NCBI RefSeq assembly: GCF_026810505.1 | Contig: NZ_CP101750.1 | Location: 4,617,254 to 4,681,253 of the forward strand | Reading direction: 5' to 3' | Source: Streptomyces sp. Je 1-369 | GTDB lineage: Bacteria; Actinomycetota; Actinomycetes; Streptomycetales; Streptomycetaceae | DNA: 64,000 nucleotides | Shown here: one piece after another, positions 46,646-55,998 of the stretch | Layout: each line of letters begins with the position of its first letter | How positions within the stretch are numbered: the stretch's first letter is position 1 | Translations under genes and position numbers: made by a program | The notes under the pieces: generated by a model | Seen by the model: only the letters and a program-made list of their open reading frames with translations | Told to the model about the DNA's origin: nothing | Databases searched by the model: none

Positions 46646-47872
46646 ATGGACGCAGCGTTCGAAGCGGCAGAGGTGTTCACCCCCTCGGCACCGGAGTTCG
46701 TGGCCGACCCCTACCCGGCGTACGCACGCCTGCGTGAGGCGGGCCGCGCCCACTACTGCCCGCCCACCGGCCAGTGGCTGATCCCGCGCCACGCGGACGT
46801 CTCGGCCCTGCTGCGCGACCGGCGCCTCGGCCGCACCTACCTGCACCGCTTCACGCACGAGGAGTTCGGCCGCACGCCACCGCCGCCCGAGCACGAGCCG
46901 TTCCACACCCTCAACGACAACGGCATGCTCGACCTGGAAGCGCCCACGCACACCCGCATCCGCCGCCTCGTCGCGAAGGCGTTCACACCACGGACCGTCG
47001 AGGGACTCCGCCCCTACGTGGAGCAGCTGGCGGACGACCTCGTGCGCGACCTGGTGGCGGACGGCGGCGGCGACCTCAAGGCCCGCGTCGCCGAACCGCT
47101 GCCGGTGGCGGTCATCGCCCAGATGCTGGGCATCCCGGAGAGCGACCGGGGACTGCTGCGCCCCTGGTCGGCGGCGATCTGCGGCATGTACGAGCTGAAC
47201 CCGTCGGAGGAGACGGCGACGCGAGCGGTCCGCGCCTCCCGCGAATTCACTGCGTACCTGCGGGAGCTGATCGCCGTACGCCGCGAGGGGCCCGGCGAGG
47301 ACCTGATCTCGGGTCTGATCGCGGCGTACGAGGACGGGGAGTCGCTCAGCGAGCAGGAGATGATCTCGACGTGCGTGCTGCTGCTCAACGCGGGGCACGA
47401 GGCGACGGTGAACGCCACGGTCAACGGCTGGCACGCGCTGTTCGGCGACCCGGCGCAGCTGGCCGCGCTGCGGGCGGACCCGGCCGGGCTCGTTCCCACG
47501 GCGGTCGAGGAGCTGATGCGGTACGACACCCCGCTCCAGCTCTTCGAGCGCTGGGTCCTCGACGACATCGAGATCGACGGCGTGACGATCCCGCGCGGCG
47601 CGGAGCTGGCCCTCCTCTTCGGCTCCGCCAACCATGACCCCGCGGTCTTCGACGCCCCCGCCGAGCTCGACCTGTGCCGCCGCGACAACCCGCACATCTC
47701 CTTCAGCGCGGGCATCCACTACTGCATCGGCGCGCCCCTGGCCCGCATCGAACTTGCGGCGTCGCTGCACGCGCTGCTCCGCCGGGCCCCCGGGCTGCGG
47801 CTCGTGGCGGCCCCGCCCCGCACGCCGAACTTCGTCATCCGGGGCTTCGAGGAACTGCTGGTGACGGTGTGA
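46646..47872 (+). CDS. Cytochrome P450
   Basis: 408 aa, soluble bacterial class. Landmarks: I-helix LLNAGHEATVNATVNGWHAL, in which the usual acid-Thr pair is split as E-A-T; K-helix ExxR in VEELMRYDTPLQLFERWV; and heme loop FSAGIHYCIGAPLAR with the thiolate Cys at residue 360. No redox partner is encoded nearby, and the substrate is unknown. It follows the second response regulator by 39 bp and faces a convergent gene 18 bp beyond its stop. Confidence 0.93.
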   Translation: MDAAFEAAEVFTPSAPEFVADPYPAYARLREAGRAHYCPPTGQWLIPRHADVSALLRDRRLGRTYLHRFTHEEFGRTPPPPEHEPFHTLNDNGMLDLEAPTHTRIRRLVAKAFTPRTVEGLRPYVEQLADDLVRDLVADGGGDLKARVAEPLPVAVIAQMLGIPESDRGLLRPWSAAICGMYELNPSEETATRAVRASREFTAYLRELIAVRREGPGEDLISGLIAAYEDGESLSEQEMISTCVLLLNAGHEATVNATVNGWHALFGDPAQLAALRADPAGLVPTAVEELMRYDTPLQLFERWVLDDIEIDGVTIPRGAELALLFGSANHDPAVFDAPAELDLCRRDNPHISFSAGIHYCIGAPLARIELAASLHALLRRAPGLRLVAAPPRTPNFVIRGFEELLVTV

Positions 47873-47890
47873 GGCGCCGCGGCAGGGACC

Positions 47891-48799
47891 TCACCGGGGC
47901 AACGTGAGCCCCCAGGCCCGGGCCCGCACCGTCCACGTCCGGGTCCGTACCGGCCCCGCGACCACCGCGTCCGCCCGGTACCGGAAGTCCGCCCCCGACA
48001 CCGTCACCGTCCGCGCCCTGACCCGTACCGGCGAGGCGCCCGCCCCCGCCGACGGCGACGGGTGGACCTCCACGCGGGCCAGGCCACCGCCTCCGGCGGT
48101 GACGCGGACGCCCTCGACCGGCTGGTCCAGGCCGACGAGCGTGACCCCGTCCGCCTCGACCCGGAGCCGGGCGGGCGGCGCGGGCCGGGAGGGACGTACG
48201 GGCCGCGTGGCGAGTGTGCGGACGAAGGACTGGCAGGAGCGCAGCCACGCATGCCCCTCCGCCGCGACGCCCGCCCTCCCCGCGATCACCCGGGAGGAGC
48301 CCGCCGCCCCCACGGCCGAGGAGACGTCGTCCACCTCCGCAGGGGACCTGTCGGAGGTGTCCGCCCCCACCGGCGGAATCCGTAGATCCCCGAGGACGAC
48401 CCCGTCACTGTCGTCCACCAGCAGGTCGAGTCTCCGTTCGGCGCCCTCCAGGACCGTCCGCGCGGCGGCCACGGCCCCCGTCGGCACCCCCAGGCCCCGC
48501 GTCAGTGTGAGCGTCTGCGCGGCGCCCACGGGGACGACGGAAAGCGCGCATCCGGCGAGGTCCCGCTCCCGGTGGAGCGCCGCCACCGCACGCAGCAGCG
48601 CCCGGTCGTCGCCGATCACCACGAGCCGCCTCGCACCCCGCCTGGCCAGCGCTTTCGTGAAGTCTTCGGGGCCGTCGGGGAGGCAGACCCGGACCGCCGC
48701 GCCCGCGCCGAGCACATCCTTCGCGATCCGTACCGACTCACCGTCCGTGCGCCGGGCGACCGGGTCGATGACGACTAGGAGCTGGTCGCGAGCCGACAA
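47891..48799 (-). CDS. Diacylglycerol-kinase-like protein with degenerate nucleotide site
   Basis: 302 aa, read from a TTG at 48799 ([17 protein letters not shown]) with AAAGGG seven bases upstream. The layout follows the DAG/sphingosine-kinase catalytic fold: DPVARR near residue 11, a Rossmann-like half, the helix leading to [17 protein letters not shown] (usually GTxNxxAR), and a beta-rich C-terminal half ([13 protein letters not shown]). The GGDGT nucleotide motif is replaced by [12 protein letters not shown]. It may therefore be inactive as a kinase or act on another substrate. It is divergent from purA. Confidence 0.65.
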   Translation of the reverse strand: MSARDQLLVVIDPVARRTDGESVRIAKDVLGAGAAVRVCLPDGPEDFTKALARRGARRLVVIGDDRALLRAVAALHRERDLAGCALSVVPVGAAQTLTLTRGLGVPTGAVAAARTVLEGAERRLDLLVDDSDGVVLGDLRIPPVGADTSDRSPAEVDDVSSAVGAAGSSRVIAGRAGVAAEGHAWLRSCQSFVRTLATRPVRPSRPAPPARLRVEADGVTLVGLDQPVEGVRVTAGGGGLARVEVHPSPSAGAGASPVRVRARTVTVSGADFRYRADAVVAGPVRTRTWTVRARAWGLTLPR

Positions 48800-48855
48800 C
48801 GTGCGCCCTTTCTTTTAGCCGTTCTTTGAGACCTCGGGTAGCATCTTTGTGCAAG

Positions 48856-48883
48856 AGCCCCTTGCGCTATTGCGCCAGGGGCT
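48856..48883 (+). promoter_or_regulatory. Hairpin in the purA leader region
   Basis: AGCCCCT/AGGGGCT plus GCGC/GCGC form an 11-bp stem with one mismatch and a TATT loop, 93 nt before the purA start. It could be a terminator-like attenuator in the leader or close off transcription entering from upstream. A weak TAGCAT -10-like hexamer lies at 48839-48844. Confidence 0.4.
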
Positions 48884-48975
48884 TCGTCTATTCCGGGGCA
48901 GCATCCAAGGCACACCCATACGGCGGCTACGGCCCCAGACCTTGGACATGCCCCGCCCGGAAGGGGTGTACGCCT

Positions 48976-50259
48976 GTGCCCGCACTTGTGCTGCTCGGTG
49001 CTCAGTGGGGTGACGAAGGCAAGGGAAAGGCCACTGACCTGCTCGGTGGCTCCGTGGACTATGTAGTGCGCTACCAGGGCGGCAACAACGCCGGCCACAC
49101 GGTCGTCGTAGGCGACCAGAAGTACGCGCTGCATCTCCTCCCTTCCGGGATTCTCTCCCCGGACTGCGTGCCCGTCATCGGCAACGGAGTCGTCGTCGAC
49201 CCGTCGGTCCTGCTCTCCGAGCTGAGCGGTCTGAACGAGCGCGGCGTCGACACGTCGAAGCTTCTGATCAGCGGAAACGCGCACATCATCACGCCGTACA
49301 ACGTCACGGTCGACAAGGTGGGCGAGCGCTTCCTCGGCAAGCGGAAGATCGGCACGACGGGCCGCGGCATCGGTCCGACCTACGCCGACAAGATCAACCG
49401 CACCGGCATCCGCGTGCAGGACCTCTATGACGAGTCGATTCTGCAGCAGAAGGTCGAAGCGGCCCTGGAGCAGAAGAACCAGCTCCTGACCAAGGTCTTC
49501 AACCGCCGCGCGATCGAGGCGGAGCAGATCGTCGAGACGCTCCTGGAGCACGGCGAGAACATCAAGCAGTACGTCGCCGACACGACGCTGATCCTGAACA
49601 ACGCGCTCGACGACGACAAGGTCGTCCTGTTCGAGGGCGGCCAGGGCACGCTCCTGGACGTGGACCACGGCACGTACCCCTTCGTCACCTCCTCGAACCC
49701 GACCGCGGGCGGCGCCTGCACGGGTACGGGCGTGGGACCGACGAAGATCAGCCGGGTCATCGGCATCCTGAAGGCGTACACGACCCGCGTCGGCGCGGGC
49801 CCGTTCCCGACGGAGCTGTTCGACGCGGACGGCGAGGCGCTGCGCACCATCGGCGGCGAGCGCGGTGTGACGACGGGACGGGACCGCCGCTGCGGCTGGT
49901 TCGACGCCCCGATCGCCCGCTACGCGACCCGCGTGAACGGCCTCACGGACTTCTTCCTTACGAAGCTCGACGTCCTCACCGGCTGGGAGCAGATCCCGGT
50001 CTGCGTGGCGTACGAGATCGACGGCAAGCGCGTCGAGGAGCTCCCGTACAACCAGACCGACTTCCACCACGCGAAGCCGATCTACGAGATGCTGCCGGGC
50101 TGGTCCGAGGACATCACCAAGGCCCAGACCTTCGCCGACCTGCCGAAGAACGCGCAGGGTTACGTGAAGGCGCTGGAGGAGATGTCCGGCGCGCCGATCT
50201 CCGCGATCGGTGTGGGTCCGGGCCGTACCGAGACGATCGAGATCAACTCGTTCGTCTGA
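48976..50259 (+). CDS. purA: Adenylosuccinate synthase
   Basis: 427 aa from a GTG ([18 protein letters not shown]). It joins IMP and aspartate with GTP in AMP synthesis. The GTP loop GDEGKGK is at residues 12-18; [35 protein letters not shown] and [15 protein letters not shown] are all family signatures. GGAAGGGG lies upstream. It is monocistronic, with a leader of about 130 nt and a perfect terminator behind it. Confidence 0.98.
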   Translation: MPALVLLGAQWGDEGKGKATDLLGGSVDYVVRYQGGNNAGHTVVVGDQKYALHLLPSGILSPDCVPVIGNGVVVDPSVLLSELSGLNERGVDTSKLLISGNAHIITPYNVTVDKVGERFLGKRKIGTTGRGIGPTYADKINRTGIRVQDLYDESILQQKVEAALEQKNQLLTKVFNRRAIEAEQIVETLLEHGENIKQYVADTTLILNNALDDDKVVLFEGGQGTLLDVDHGTYPFVTSSNPTAGGACTGTGVGPTKISRVIGILKAYTTRVGAGPFPTELFDADGEALRTIGGERGVTTGRDRRCGWFDAPIARYATRVNGLTDFFLTKLDVLTGWEQIPVCVAYEIDGKRVEELPYNQTDFHHAKPIYEMLPGWSEDITKAQTFADLPKNAQGYVKALEEMSGAPISAIGVGPGRTETIEINSFV

Positions 50260-50276
50260 TCGGCTCACCAGTCACA

Positions 50277-50316
50277 CGAAGGGGTGGGTCGCGCTGAAGT
50301 GCGACCCACCCCTTCG
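50277..50316 (+). terminator. purA terminator, 16-bp stem
   Basis: CGAAGGGGTGGGTCGC and its perfect complement with an 8-nt loop, 18 nt after the purA stop. Confidence 0.9.
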
Positions 50317-50411
50317 GCGTGCCCGGAAGACTGACGGGCACGCCAGCCATCGGTGCGCAGTCGGCGGAGCCGGCAGGGCAGCAGGCCGGTGAACACCGGC
50401 GGGTTCCCGCG

Positions 50412-51983
50412 CTACCGCTCCTGACCCCGTCGGTCGGGTTCTGAGTCGTCGCCACACACCCGCAGGCCCTCCGGGGTCGCGCACGGCAGGTGGCCGTGGG
50501 TGCGGATGACGTCGAGGCCGGTGCCGCGCGCGTAGGCGAGGAAACCGGCGGCGAGGGAGTCGGCGGGCGGGAGGCCGTAGGTGTAGGCGTACTCGATCTC
50601 GCGGTAGGGGTAGCCGGTCTTCAGGAGCTGGTCGGTGGACGGGGCGTGGCCCTCCAGGTCGAGGCGGTGCAGGCCCTTGAGGCCGGACGCGGTACGGAGT
50701 TCGCTGTAGCCGATGGCGCCGGGGATGCGGCCGACGGCGTCGAGGACCTGGTCGGTGGAGTCGAGTTCGCAGCGGGTGACGGGGACGGTCCTGTCGTCCT
50801 TGCCGAGGCAGTCGTTGGACGACGCCTTGATCTCGAAGGAGCCGCCGAGGACGCGGCGTTGGAGCGTGTCGCGGGTGCCGGAGCTGGAGCCGCGGCTGAC
50901 GAGGACCACCGGCAGGTCGGGGCCGCCGAGCTCCTTCCAGTTGCGTACGTCGCCGCGGTAGAGGCGGCGCACCTGCGGCAGGGTCAGGTTCCGCAGCGGG
51001 ACGCGGTCGTTGAGGACGAGCGCGAAGACGGAGACGGCGACGCGGGTCTCGGCGAGCCGGGGGAAGCCGTCGGACTTGGGCCCGTCGGAGAAGGCGAGCA
51101 GGGGCGGCGCCCCGTCACTCTTCCCCCGTCCGAACTTCCGCCCCGCGTCGTCCAGTTCCCGCACGCCCGCCGCGCTGCCGTGGGCGCTGACCGTGATGTC
51201 GGAACCGGGGCAGTCGTCCTCGTACTTGGCGGCGAGCTCCTCGACGACCGGCGCGAACGCCGTCGAACCGAGCACCGTCAGCTCACCGGCCGCGCACTCG
51301 ATCGGCGGCGGCGGGTCGTCGTCGCGGAGCACGATGATCGAGGCCAGGGTGACGACGGACAGGGTGAGCAGCACGGTGAGCAGCTGCGCGGGCCGGGACA
51401 GCAGCGGCGGCTTGTCGTCGAGGGTGGTGGACCGGTTGGGCTGTACGTCACCGGCCTGGATGCCGCCGGACAGGGTGACGTCGCCGCCGACGGGCCCGCC
51501 GGTGAGCAGGACGAGCAGCTTGTAGTGCTGCCCCCGGTTGAGGGGGACGCGCGGGATGTGCAGGGTGCTGCCCTCGTACCGCAGTCCGGCCGCCGCCGTG
51601 AAGTGCTCCATCAGGTGGTCGTCGCCGGACGGCGCGGTGACGGCGAGGCCGCGAACGGTGCGCCCCGTGAAGACCGCGGTGAGCCCGTGCAGGGCGCGCC
51701 CGCTGTAGTCGGCGTCGGAGACGGCTTGGGAGCCGTCGTTCTCGACGCGCAGCAGGACGAGCGTGGCGTCGGACATCTCGGGGGTCTCGTCGAAGAGGCC
51801 GAGGCGGGCGTTGGCGCCGCCCGTCCGCACGTTGTCGCCTATGGCGGTGTCCAACTGGACGCGGTAGCCGAGGCGTTTGCGCCGCGGGACGCGCCGCTCG
51901 TACCAGAGGGCGCCCACGGTGGCGGCGAGGCCGAGGGCAGCCGTGAGCACGGCGATGGTGTTCTCGGCGCTCAACCAGTCCAT
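50412..51983 (-). CDS. Membrane-tethered phosphate-binding-like (PstS-type) protein
   Basis: 523 aa. An N-terminal helix (NTIAVLTAALGLAATVGALWY) is followed by a beta-rich, probably cytoplasmic domain of about 170 residues, and a second helix (LLTVLLTLSVVTLASIIVL) near residue 205. The C-terminal 300 residues resemble a PstS-like substrate-binding domain (LTVLGSTAFAPVVEELAAKYE, VSAHGSAAGVRELDDAG, VLVSRGSSSGTRDTLQRRVLGG, AIGYSELRTASG). The phosphate-contact segments GST/GSAAG/SSGTR are present. There are no ABC transporter genes nearby, so it may be a sensor or scavenger rather than a transport subunit. Its neighbour is a Ser/Thr kinase, also leftward. Confidence 0.78.
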   Translation of the reverse strand: MDWLSAENTIAVLTAALGLAATVGALWYERRVPRRKRLGYRVQLDTAIGDNVRTGGANARLGLFDETPEMSDATLVLLRVENDGSQAVSDADYSGRALHGLTAVFTGRTVRGLAVTAPSGDDHLMEHFTAAAGLRYEGSTLHIPRVPLNRGQHYKLLVLLTGGPVGGDVTLSGGIQAGDVQPNRSTTLDDKPPLLSRPAQLLTVLLTLSVVTLASIIVLRDDDPPPPIECAAGELTVLGSTAFAPVVEELAAKYEDDCPGSDITVSAHGSAAGVRELDDAGRKFGRGKSDGAPPLLAFSDGPKSDGFPRLAETRVAVSVFALVLNDRVPLRNLTLPQVRRLYRGDVRNWKELGGPDLPVVLVSRGSSSGTRDTLQRRVLGGSFEIKASSNDCLGKDDRTVPVTRCELDSTDQVLDAVGRIPGAIGYSELRTASGLKGLHRLDLEGHAPSTDQLLKTGYPYREIEYAYTYGLPPADSLAAGFLAYARGTGLDVIRTHGHLPCATPEGLRVCGDDSEPDRRGQER

Positions 51984-52083
51984 GGGCGGTGAGGCTAGGC
52001 GGGCCGGGCGGCCCGGGGCGCGGGCTTCGCCGTCCGGTCGACGACTGTTCGCGGAGCCGTAAGTTCCCGGGCCCTACCGGCTG

Positions 52084-53976
52084 TCAGTTCCCCTTGTCGT
52101 ACGTCAACTCGCCGCTGCCGTCCGTGTTGGCGCGGCGGAGCTTGCCGTTGCCGAGGAGGGTGATGACGCTCGGGTCGCCGGGCGTGCAGGACGTCATGGG
52201 CTCGCCGACGGTGACCTCGGTGGGCCCGATGCGCAGCCGCTCGCCGGACGCGGACACGAGTTTGCCCTGGAAGACGCAGTGATAGGTGCCGCCGCCGTCG
52301 GCGGGCCCGTCGGCCGTCACGGACAGCACGGTGTCGCCGACATCGCCCTGCTGGAGGGTGAGTTCGCGGGTGCTGTGCCCGTCGTCGGTGTCGAGGCCAC
52401 CGGACCAGGTGCCGAGGTACTTGTCCGGGACGGTGCCTTCGTCGTCGCCGGACGCGGACGGGTCGGGGCTGCTCGGCTCGGGGGTCGGCGAGGCGGAATC
52501 CGGAGTCTTCGGCGCGCTGCTGGTGTTGTTCCCGTTGGCGGAGTCGTCGCGCTTGTCCTCGGTGCCGTCACCGTTCATGACGGCGTAGACGGTGCCGCCC
52601 GCGCCCAGAGCCACTATCAGGGCGACGACGATGAGCGCGGCGGTGGACCGCGCACTGCGCCGCGGGGGCTCGGGGGGCGGCGGGACGGGCCCGTAGGGGG
52701 GAGTGGGCCCGAAGCCGGGCGGGGCGGGCTGGTGGGGCTGCTGGGGCTGGTACTGGGGGTAGCCGTAGCCGGCGGGCTGGTGGGGTGGCTGCTGGGGGTA
52801 GCCGTACGCGACGGGGGCGCCGGGCGGGGAAGCGGGCATGGGCGCGGGCGTCGGCGTGGAGGCGGGCGTCGGCGCGGGCGTCGGCGCGGGTGCGGGCGGA
52901 GCCTGGCCGCCGCTGCCGGAGACCATGGTGGGCAGGTGGTCGAGGGGGGCGGTGCGGGGTTTGCCGGGGGGCGGGGGAGTGGCGTCCTGAGCCGCGCCAC
53001 CAGTTCCACCGGAGCCCGCCTCGGCCGCCCTCTCGGCAGCTTCCTGCGCCTCTTCCGGGTCCTCGGCGTCGAGCAACTGGACGGCGTGGCGCCCCAGCTG
53101 GGCGACCAGGGCACCGGGCAGCCAGGGATCGAGGGTGTGCCCGTCGTCCGCCAGGGCGTCGGCGGCCCCCGTACGCTCAAGGACTTCGTCGAGGGAGGGC
53201 CGGTCGCCGGGCTCCTTGCGGAGACAGGCGGCGATCAGCTCCGCGAGCCCTTCGGGAAGCCCCTCCAGATCCGGTTCCTCCTGCGCGATGCGGAACATCA
53301 GCGCGTGCACGCCACTGTTGGCGGTCCCGAAGGGCAGGGCGCCGGAGGCGGCGTAAGCCAGCACGGACCCGAGACAGAAGACGTCGCAGGCGGGGGTGAT
53401 CCGGTCCCCCCGCACCTGTTCGGGGGCCATGAACCCGGGCGACCCGACGAGCGCACCGGTACGGGTCAGCCCCCCGTCGGTGACCGTCTCCAGGGCACGC
53501 GCGATGCCGAAGTCGATGACGCGGGGCCCGTCGATGGTGACGAGGACGTTGGACGGCTTGAGGTCGCGGTGGACCATCCCGGCGGCGTGGATGTCCTTGA
53601 GGGCGTGGGCGAGCCCGGCGCCGAGGATGTTGACGGACCGCTCGGGGAGGGGCCCGTGATCGCGCGAGACGACGCTCTGGAGGGAGGGCCCGGCGACGTA
53701 CCCGGTGGCGAGCCACGGGATGGCGGCGTCGGTGTCGGCGTCCAGAACGGGCGCGGTCCAGGCGCCGCCGACCTGCCGGGCGGCCTGCACCTCCTGCCGG
53801 AACCGGTTCCGGAACTCCTCCTGTTCGGCGAGTTCCTGCCGGACGAGCTTCACGGCGACCGTACGACCCCGTTCGGACCGGGCGAGGTACACGTGCCCCA
53901 TGCCCCCGGCCCCGAGCCGCGCCAGCAGACGGTACGCGCCGATCCGCTGCGGATCCCCAGGCACGAGCTTCTCCAT
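52084..53976 (-). CDS. Transmembrane Ser/Thr protein kinase (Hanks type)
   Basis: 630 aa from the ATG at 53976 (MEKLVPGDPQRIGAYRLL); an ATG seven codons upstream is possible. The kinase domain (1-270) is complete: glycine loop LGAGGMGHVY at 21-30, Lys43 in VAVKLVRQ, HRDLKPSNVLV, DFGIA and GFMAPEQ. A long Pro/Gln/Tyr-rich linker follows, then one membrane helix (ALIVVALIVALGAGGTVYAVM) and an extracytoplasmic domain of about 130 residues (WSGGLDTDDGHSTRELTLQQGDVGD) with two cysteines. No PASTA repeats are present. The extracellular part is probably the sensor; its ligand is unknown. Confidence 0.9.
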   Translation of the reverse strand: MEKLVPGDPQRIGAYRLLARLGAGGMGHVYLARSERGRTVAVKLVRQELAEQEEFRNRFRQEVQAARQVGGAWTAPVLDADTDAAIPWLATGYVAGPSLQSVVSRDHGPLPERSVNILGAGLAHALKDIHAAGMVHRDLKPSNVLVTIDGPRVIDFGIARALETVTDGGLTRTGALVGSPGFMAPEQVRGDRITPACDVFCLGSVLAYAASGALPFGTANSGVHALMFRIAQEEPDLEGLPEGLAELIAACLRKEPGDRPSLDEVLERTGAADALADDGHTLDPWLPGALVAQLGRHAVQLLDAEDPEEAQEAAERAAEAGSGGTGGAAQDATPPPPGKPRTAPLDHLPTMVSGSGGQAPPAPAPTPAPTPASTPTPAPMPASPPGAPVAYGYPQQPPHQPAGYGYPQYQPQQPHQPAPPGFGPTPPYGPVPPPPEPPRRSARSTAALIVVALIVALGAGGTVYAVMNGDGTEDKRDDSANGNNTSSAPKTPDSASPTPEPSSPDPSASGDDEGTVPDKYLGTWSGGLDTDDGHSTRELTLQQGDVGDTVLSVTADGPADGGGTYHCVFQGKLVSASGERLRIGPTEVTVGEPMTSCTPGDPSVITLLGNGKLRRANTDGSGELTYDKGN

Positions 53977-54088
53977 CGCCGCACCGACCTCCCCCATTGG
54001 TGTGCAACAGGGTGAGGAGTCTACTGACCGTTGACAGGGTGGGCAGGCAATAGCCCCCTGATGGACGTGCGGCATCGCACAAGGCCGG

Positions 54089-54835
54089 TCACCACATGAA
54101 CTGACCGCCATCGATGATCAGTCTCTGGCCGGTCAGATATCCGCTCCCCGGACCGATCAAGAACGCCAAGGCATCCGCGATGTCCGCGCAGGTGCCGATC
54201 CGCCGCTGCGGAATCCCGGCGAGCACGCGCTCGCGGGCGTCCTCGTCGTCGAGGCCGAGCCGCTCGGTGACCTCTTCCGTCCCGATCACCCCGGGGATCA
54301 GGCAGTTGACGCGGATCTTGGGGGCGAGTTCGAGCGCCAGGCACTTGGTCAGCTGGAGCAACCCGGCTTTGCTGGCACAGTAGTTGGCGCCGTTGAGCCG
54401 CGGCCGGATCCCTGTGGTCGCCCCGATGTTGACGATGGCCGCCCCGGCGTCCGCCGCCATCATCGCTGGAGCGACAGCCCGTGTCAGGTGGAAGACACCG
54501 GACAGGTTGCTGTCGATCACGCGGTGCCAGTCCTCGTGGGTCATCTCCAGGAAGGGCCGGTCCACGTTGACCCCCGCATTGTTCACCAGCACGGCCGGCG
54601 CGCCGTGGGCGGAGAGTATCTCGGCGGCCGCACCCGCGACGGCGGGCCCGTCGGCCAGGTCGACACACACGGGCCGAAGTGCCGGGCCCAGCTCCTTGAC
54701 GGCGTCGTCCGCCGCCGCGGCGTCCCGGCGGTACAAGGCGGTGACGCCGTATCCCATGTGCACGAGGCGGCGGCTCAGCGCAAGGCCGATGCCGCGAGTC
54801 CCGCCCGAGACGATCGCGGTCCGCTGCTGCGTCAT
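54089..54835 (-). CDS. Short-chain dehydrogenase/reductase in the putative biosynthetic cluster
   Basis: 248 aa from the ATG at 54835. Classical SDR: NADP-type TGxxxGIG variant SGGTRGIG at about 10-17, NNAGVNVDRPF near 88, catalytic Ser/Tyr/Lys in NIGATTGIRPRLNGANYCASKAG near 137-155, and LIPGVIGTEEV. The C-terminal IDGGQFMW is typical. FabG-like sequence does not fix the substrate. Its start overlaps the stop of the aminotransferase gene (ATGA), so it is the last gene of a coupled proB-proA-aminotransferase-SDR unit. Reduction of a glutamate-semialdehyde-derived carbonyl is a reasonable guess. Confidence 0.88.
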   Translation of the reverse strand: MTQQRTAIVSGGTRGIGLALSRRLVHMGYGVTALYRRDAAAADDAVKELGPALRPVCVDLADGPAVAGAAAEILSAHGAPAVLVNNAGVNVDRPFLEMTHEDWHRVIDSNLSGVFHLTRAVAPAMMAADAGAAIVNIGATTGIRPRLNGANYCASKAGLLQLTKCLALELAPKIRVNCLIPGVIGTEEVTERLGLDDEDARERVLAGIPQRRIGTCADIADALAFLIGPGSGYLTGQRLIIDGGQFMW

Positions 54836-55998
54836 CCGGGTCCACCGGTGGCCCGGATGAGGTCCCGGATCGCCTCGATGCCTCTGATGACGCGTTCCTC
54901 CGGCTCGCTTCCCACGGAGACCCGGATGAACCGGTCGCACGACTCGCCGTACCCCATGCCGGGCACGACACTGACGGCGCTCTTCCGGAGCAGTTCGTCG
55001 GCGAACTCGCCGGAAGTGAGCCGCGACCCGGCTATGGAGGCGAAGAGGTAGAACGTGGCGGATCCGGGAAGGGTCGCTATCCCGTGCCCGGCCAACCGCC
55101 GGTCCGTACGGTTGCGCAACTCCACGAAGTGCTGGATCTGGGGCCGGGTGATGTTCAACAGCTGGTCGAACCTCCCGGCCAGGTAGCTGGAGAGGATCGT
55201 GGGCGCACAGGTCACCAGGTGCTGCTGGATTTTGAGCACCTCGTCCACCAGGCGGCGATGCGCCAGCAGATAGCCGATCCGCCACCCGGATATCCCGTAG
55301 TTCTTGGACATCGAGTTCACCGTGACGGTGTGTTCCTTGTCCGGATCGAGGGAAGCGGCCGATACGAACTCGGTGCCCTCAGGAACGAACTCGTTGTAGG
55401 CCTCGTCGACCAGGAGCAGCAGGCCGTGCTTGTCCGCCATGGCGTGCAGGAATTCCAGTTCGGCTCTGGAGTAGACGCGTCCGGTGGGATTGTTCGGGTT
55501 GTTGATGATGAGGACGCGGCTGCGGGCGGTGACATACCGCTCCAGGTCGAGGACCGAGAGCTCGTGGGGGATCGGCACGGGGGTGCCCCCGCACAGCCTG
55601 ACCTGCGCCGGATAGCTCAGCCAGAAGGGCTCAGGGATGATCACCTCGTCACCGGGGGCGAGGACGGCGAGCAGCACCATGTAGATGGCCGCTTTGGATC
55701 CCGCGGTGATGACCGCCTCGTGCTCGGGGTCCACTGCGACTTCGAACTGGACTTCGTAGTACTTGGCAAGGAGTTGCCTGAGTTCTGGCAGGCCACGTGA
55801 GTGCGAGTAATGGTGCAGGCCCGTGTCGGACAGGCCTTCGAAGGTGGGCACCGGGATGTCGAAGAAGGCCTCTCCGAGTGAGAGCGTGATGACGTCCTGG
55901 CCGGCCTCGTTCAGCTCGTACACCCGGTTGTTGTACTGGATGGACAGGGCCTGTCCGATGCCTGCCACGACCGGCGAGACGTGCAAGGGCGGCCGCAT
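54832..55998 (-). CDS. PLP-dependent aminotransferase, class I/II, in the putative biosynthetic cluster
   Basis: 388 aa from the ATG at 55998 within the proA stop (TGATG); a GTG one codon earlier is also possible. Fold-type I motifs: SLGEAFFDIPVP, INNPNNPTGRVYSRAEL near 175, LLVDEAYNEFV, and the PLP-Lys in TVNSMSKNYGISGWRIGYL near 235. It resembles aspartate-aminotransferase-like enzymes of secondary metabolism rather than acetylornithine (class III) aminotransferases. Being coupled to proA it probably acts on the product of ProB/ProA or a later intermediate, but the substrate cannot be read from sequence. Confidence 0.88.
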   Translation of the reverse strand: MRPPLHVSPVVAGIGQALSIQYNNRVYELNEAGQDVITLSLGEAFFDIPVPTFEGLSDTGLHHYSHSRGLPELRQLLAKYYEVQFEVAVDPEHEAVITAGSKAAIYMVLLAVLAPGDEVIIPEPFWLSYPAQVRLCGGTPVPIPHELSVLDLERYVTARSRVLIINNPNNPTGRVYSRAELEFLHAMADKHGLLLLVDEAYNEFVPEGTEFVSAASLDPDKEHTVTVNSMSKNYGISGWRIGYLLAHRRLVDEVLKIQQHLVTCAPTILSSYLAGRFDQLLNITRPQIQHFVELRNRTDRRLAGHGIATLPGSATFYLFASIAGSRLTSGEFADELLRKSAVSVVPGMGYGESCDRFIRVSVGSEPEERVIRGIEAIRDLIRATGGPG

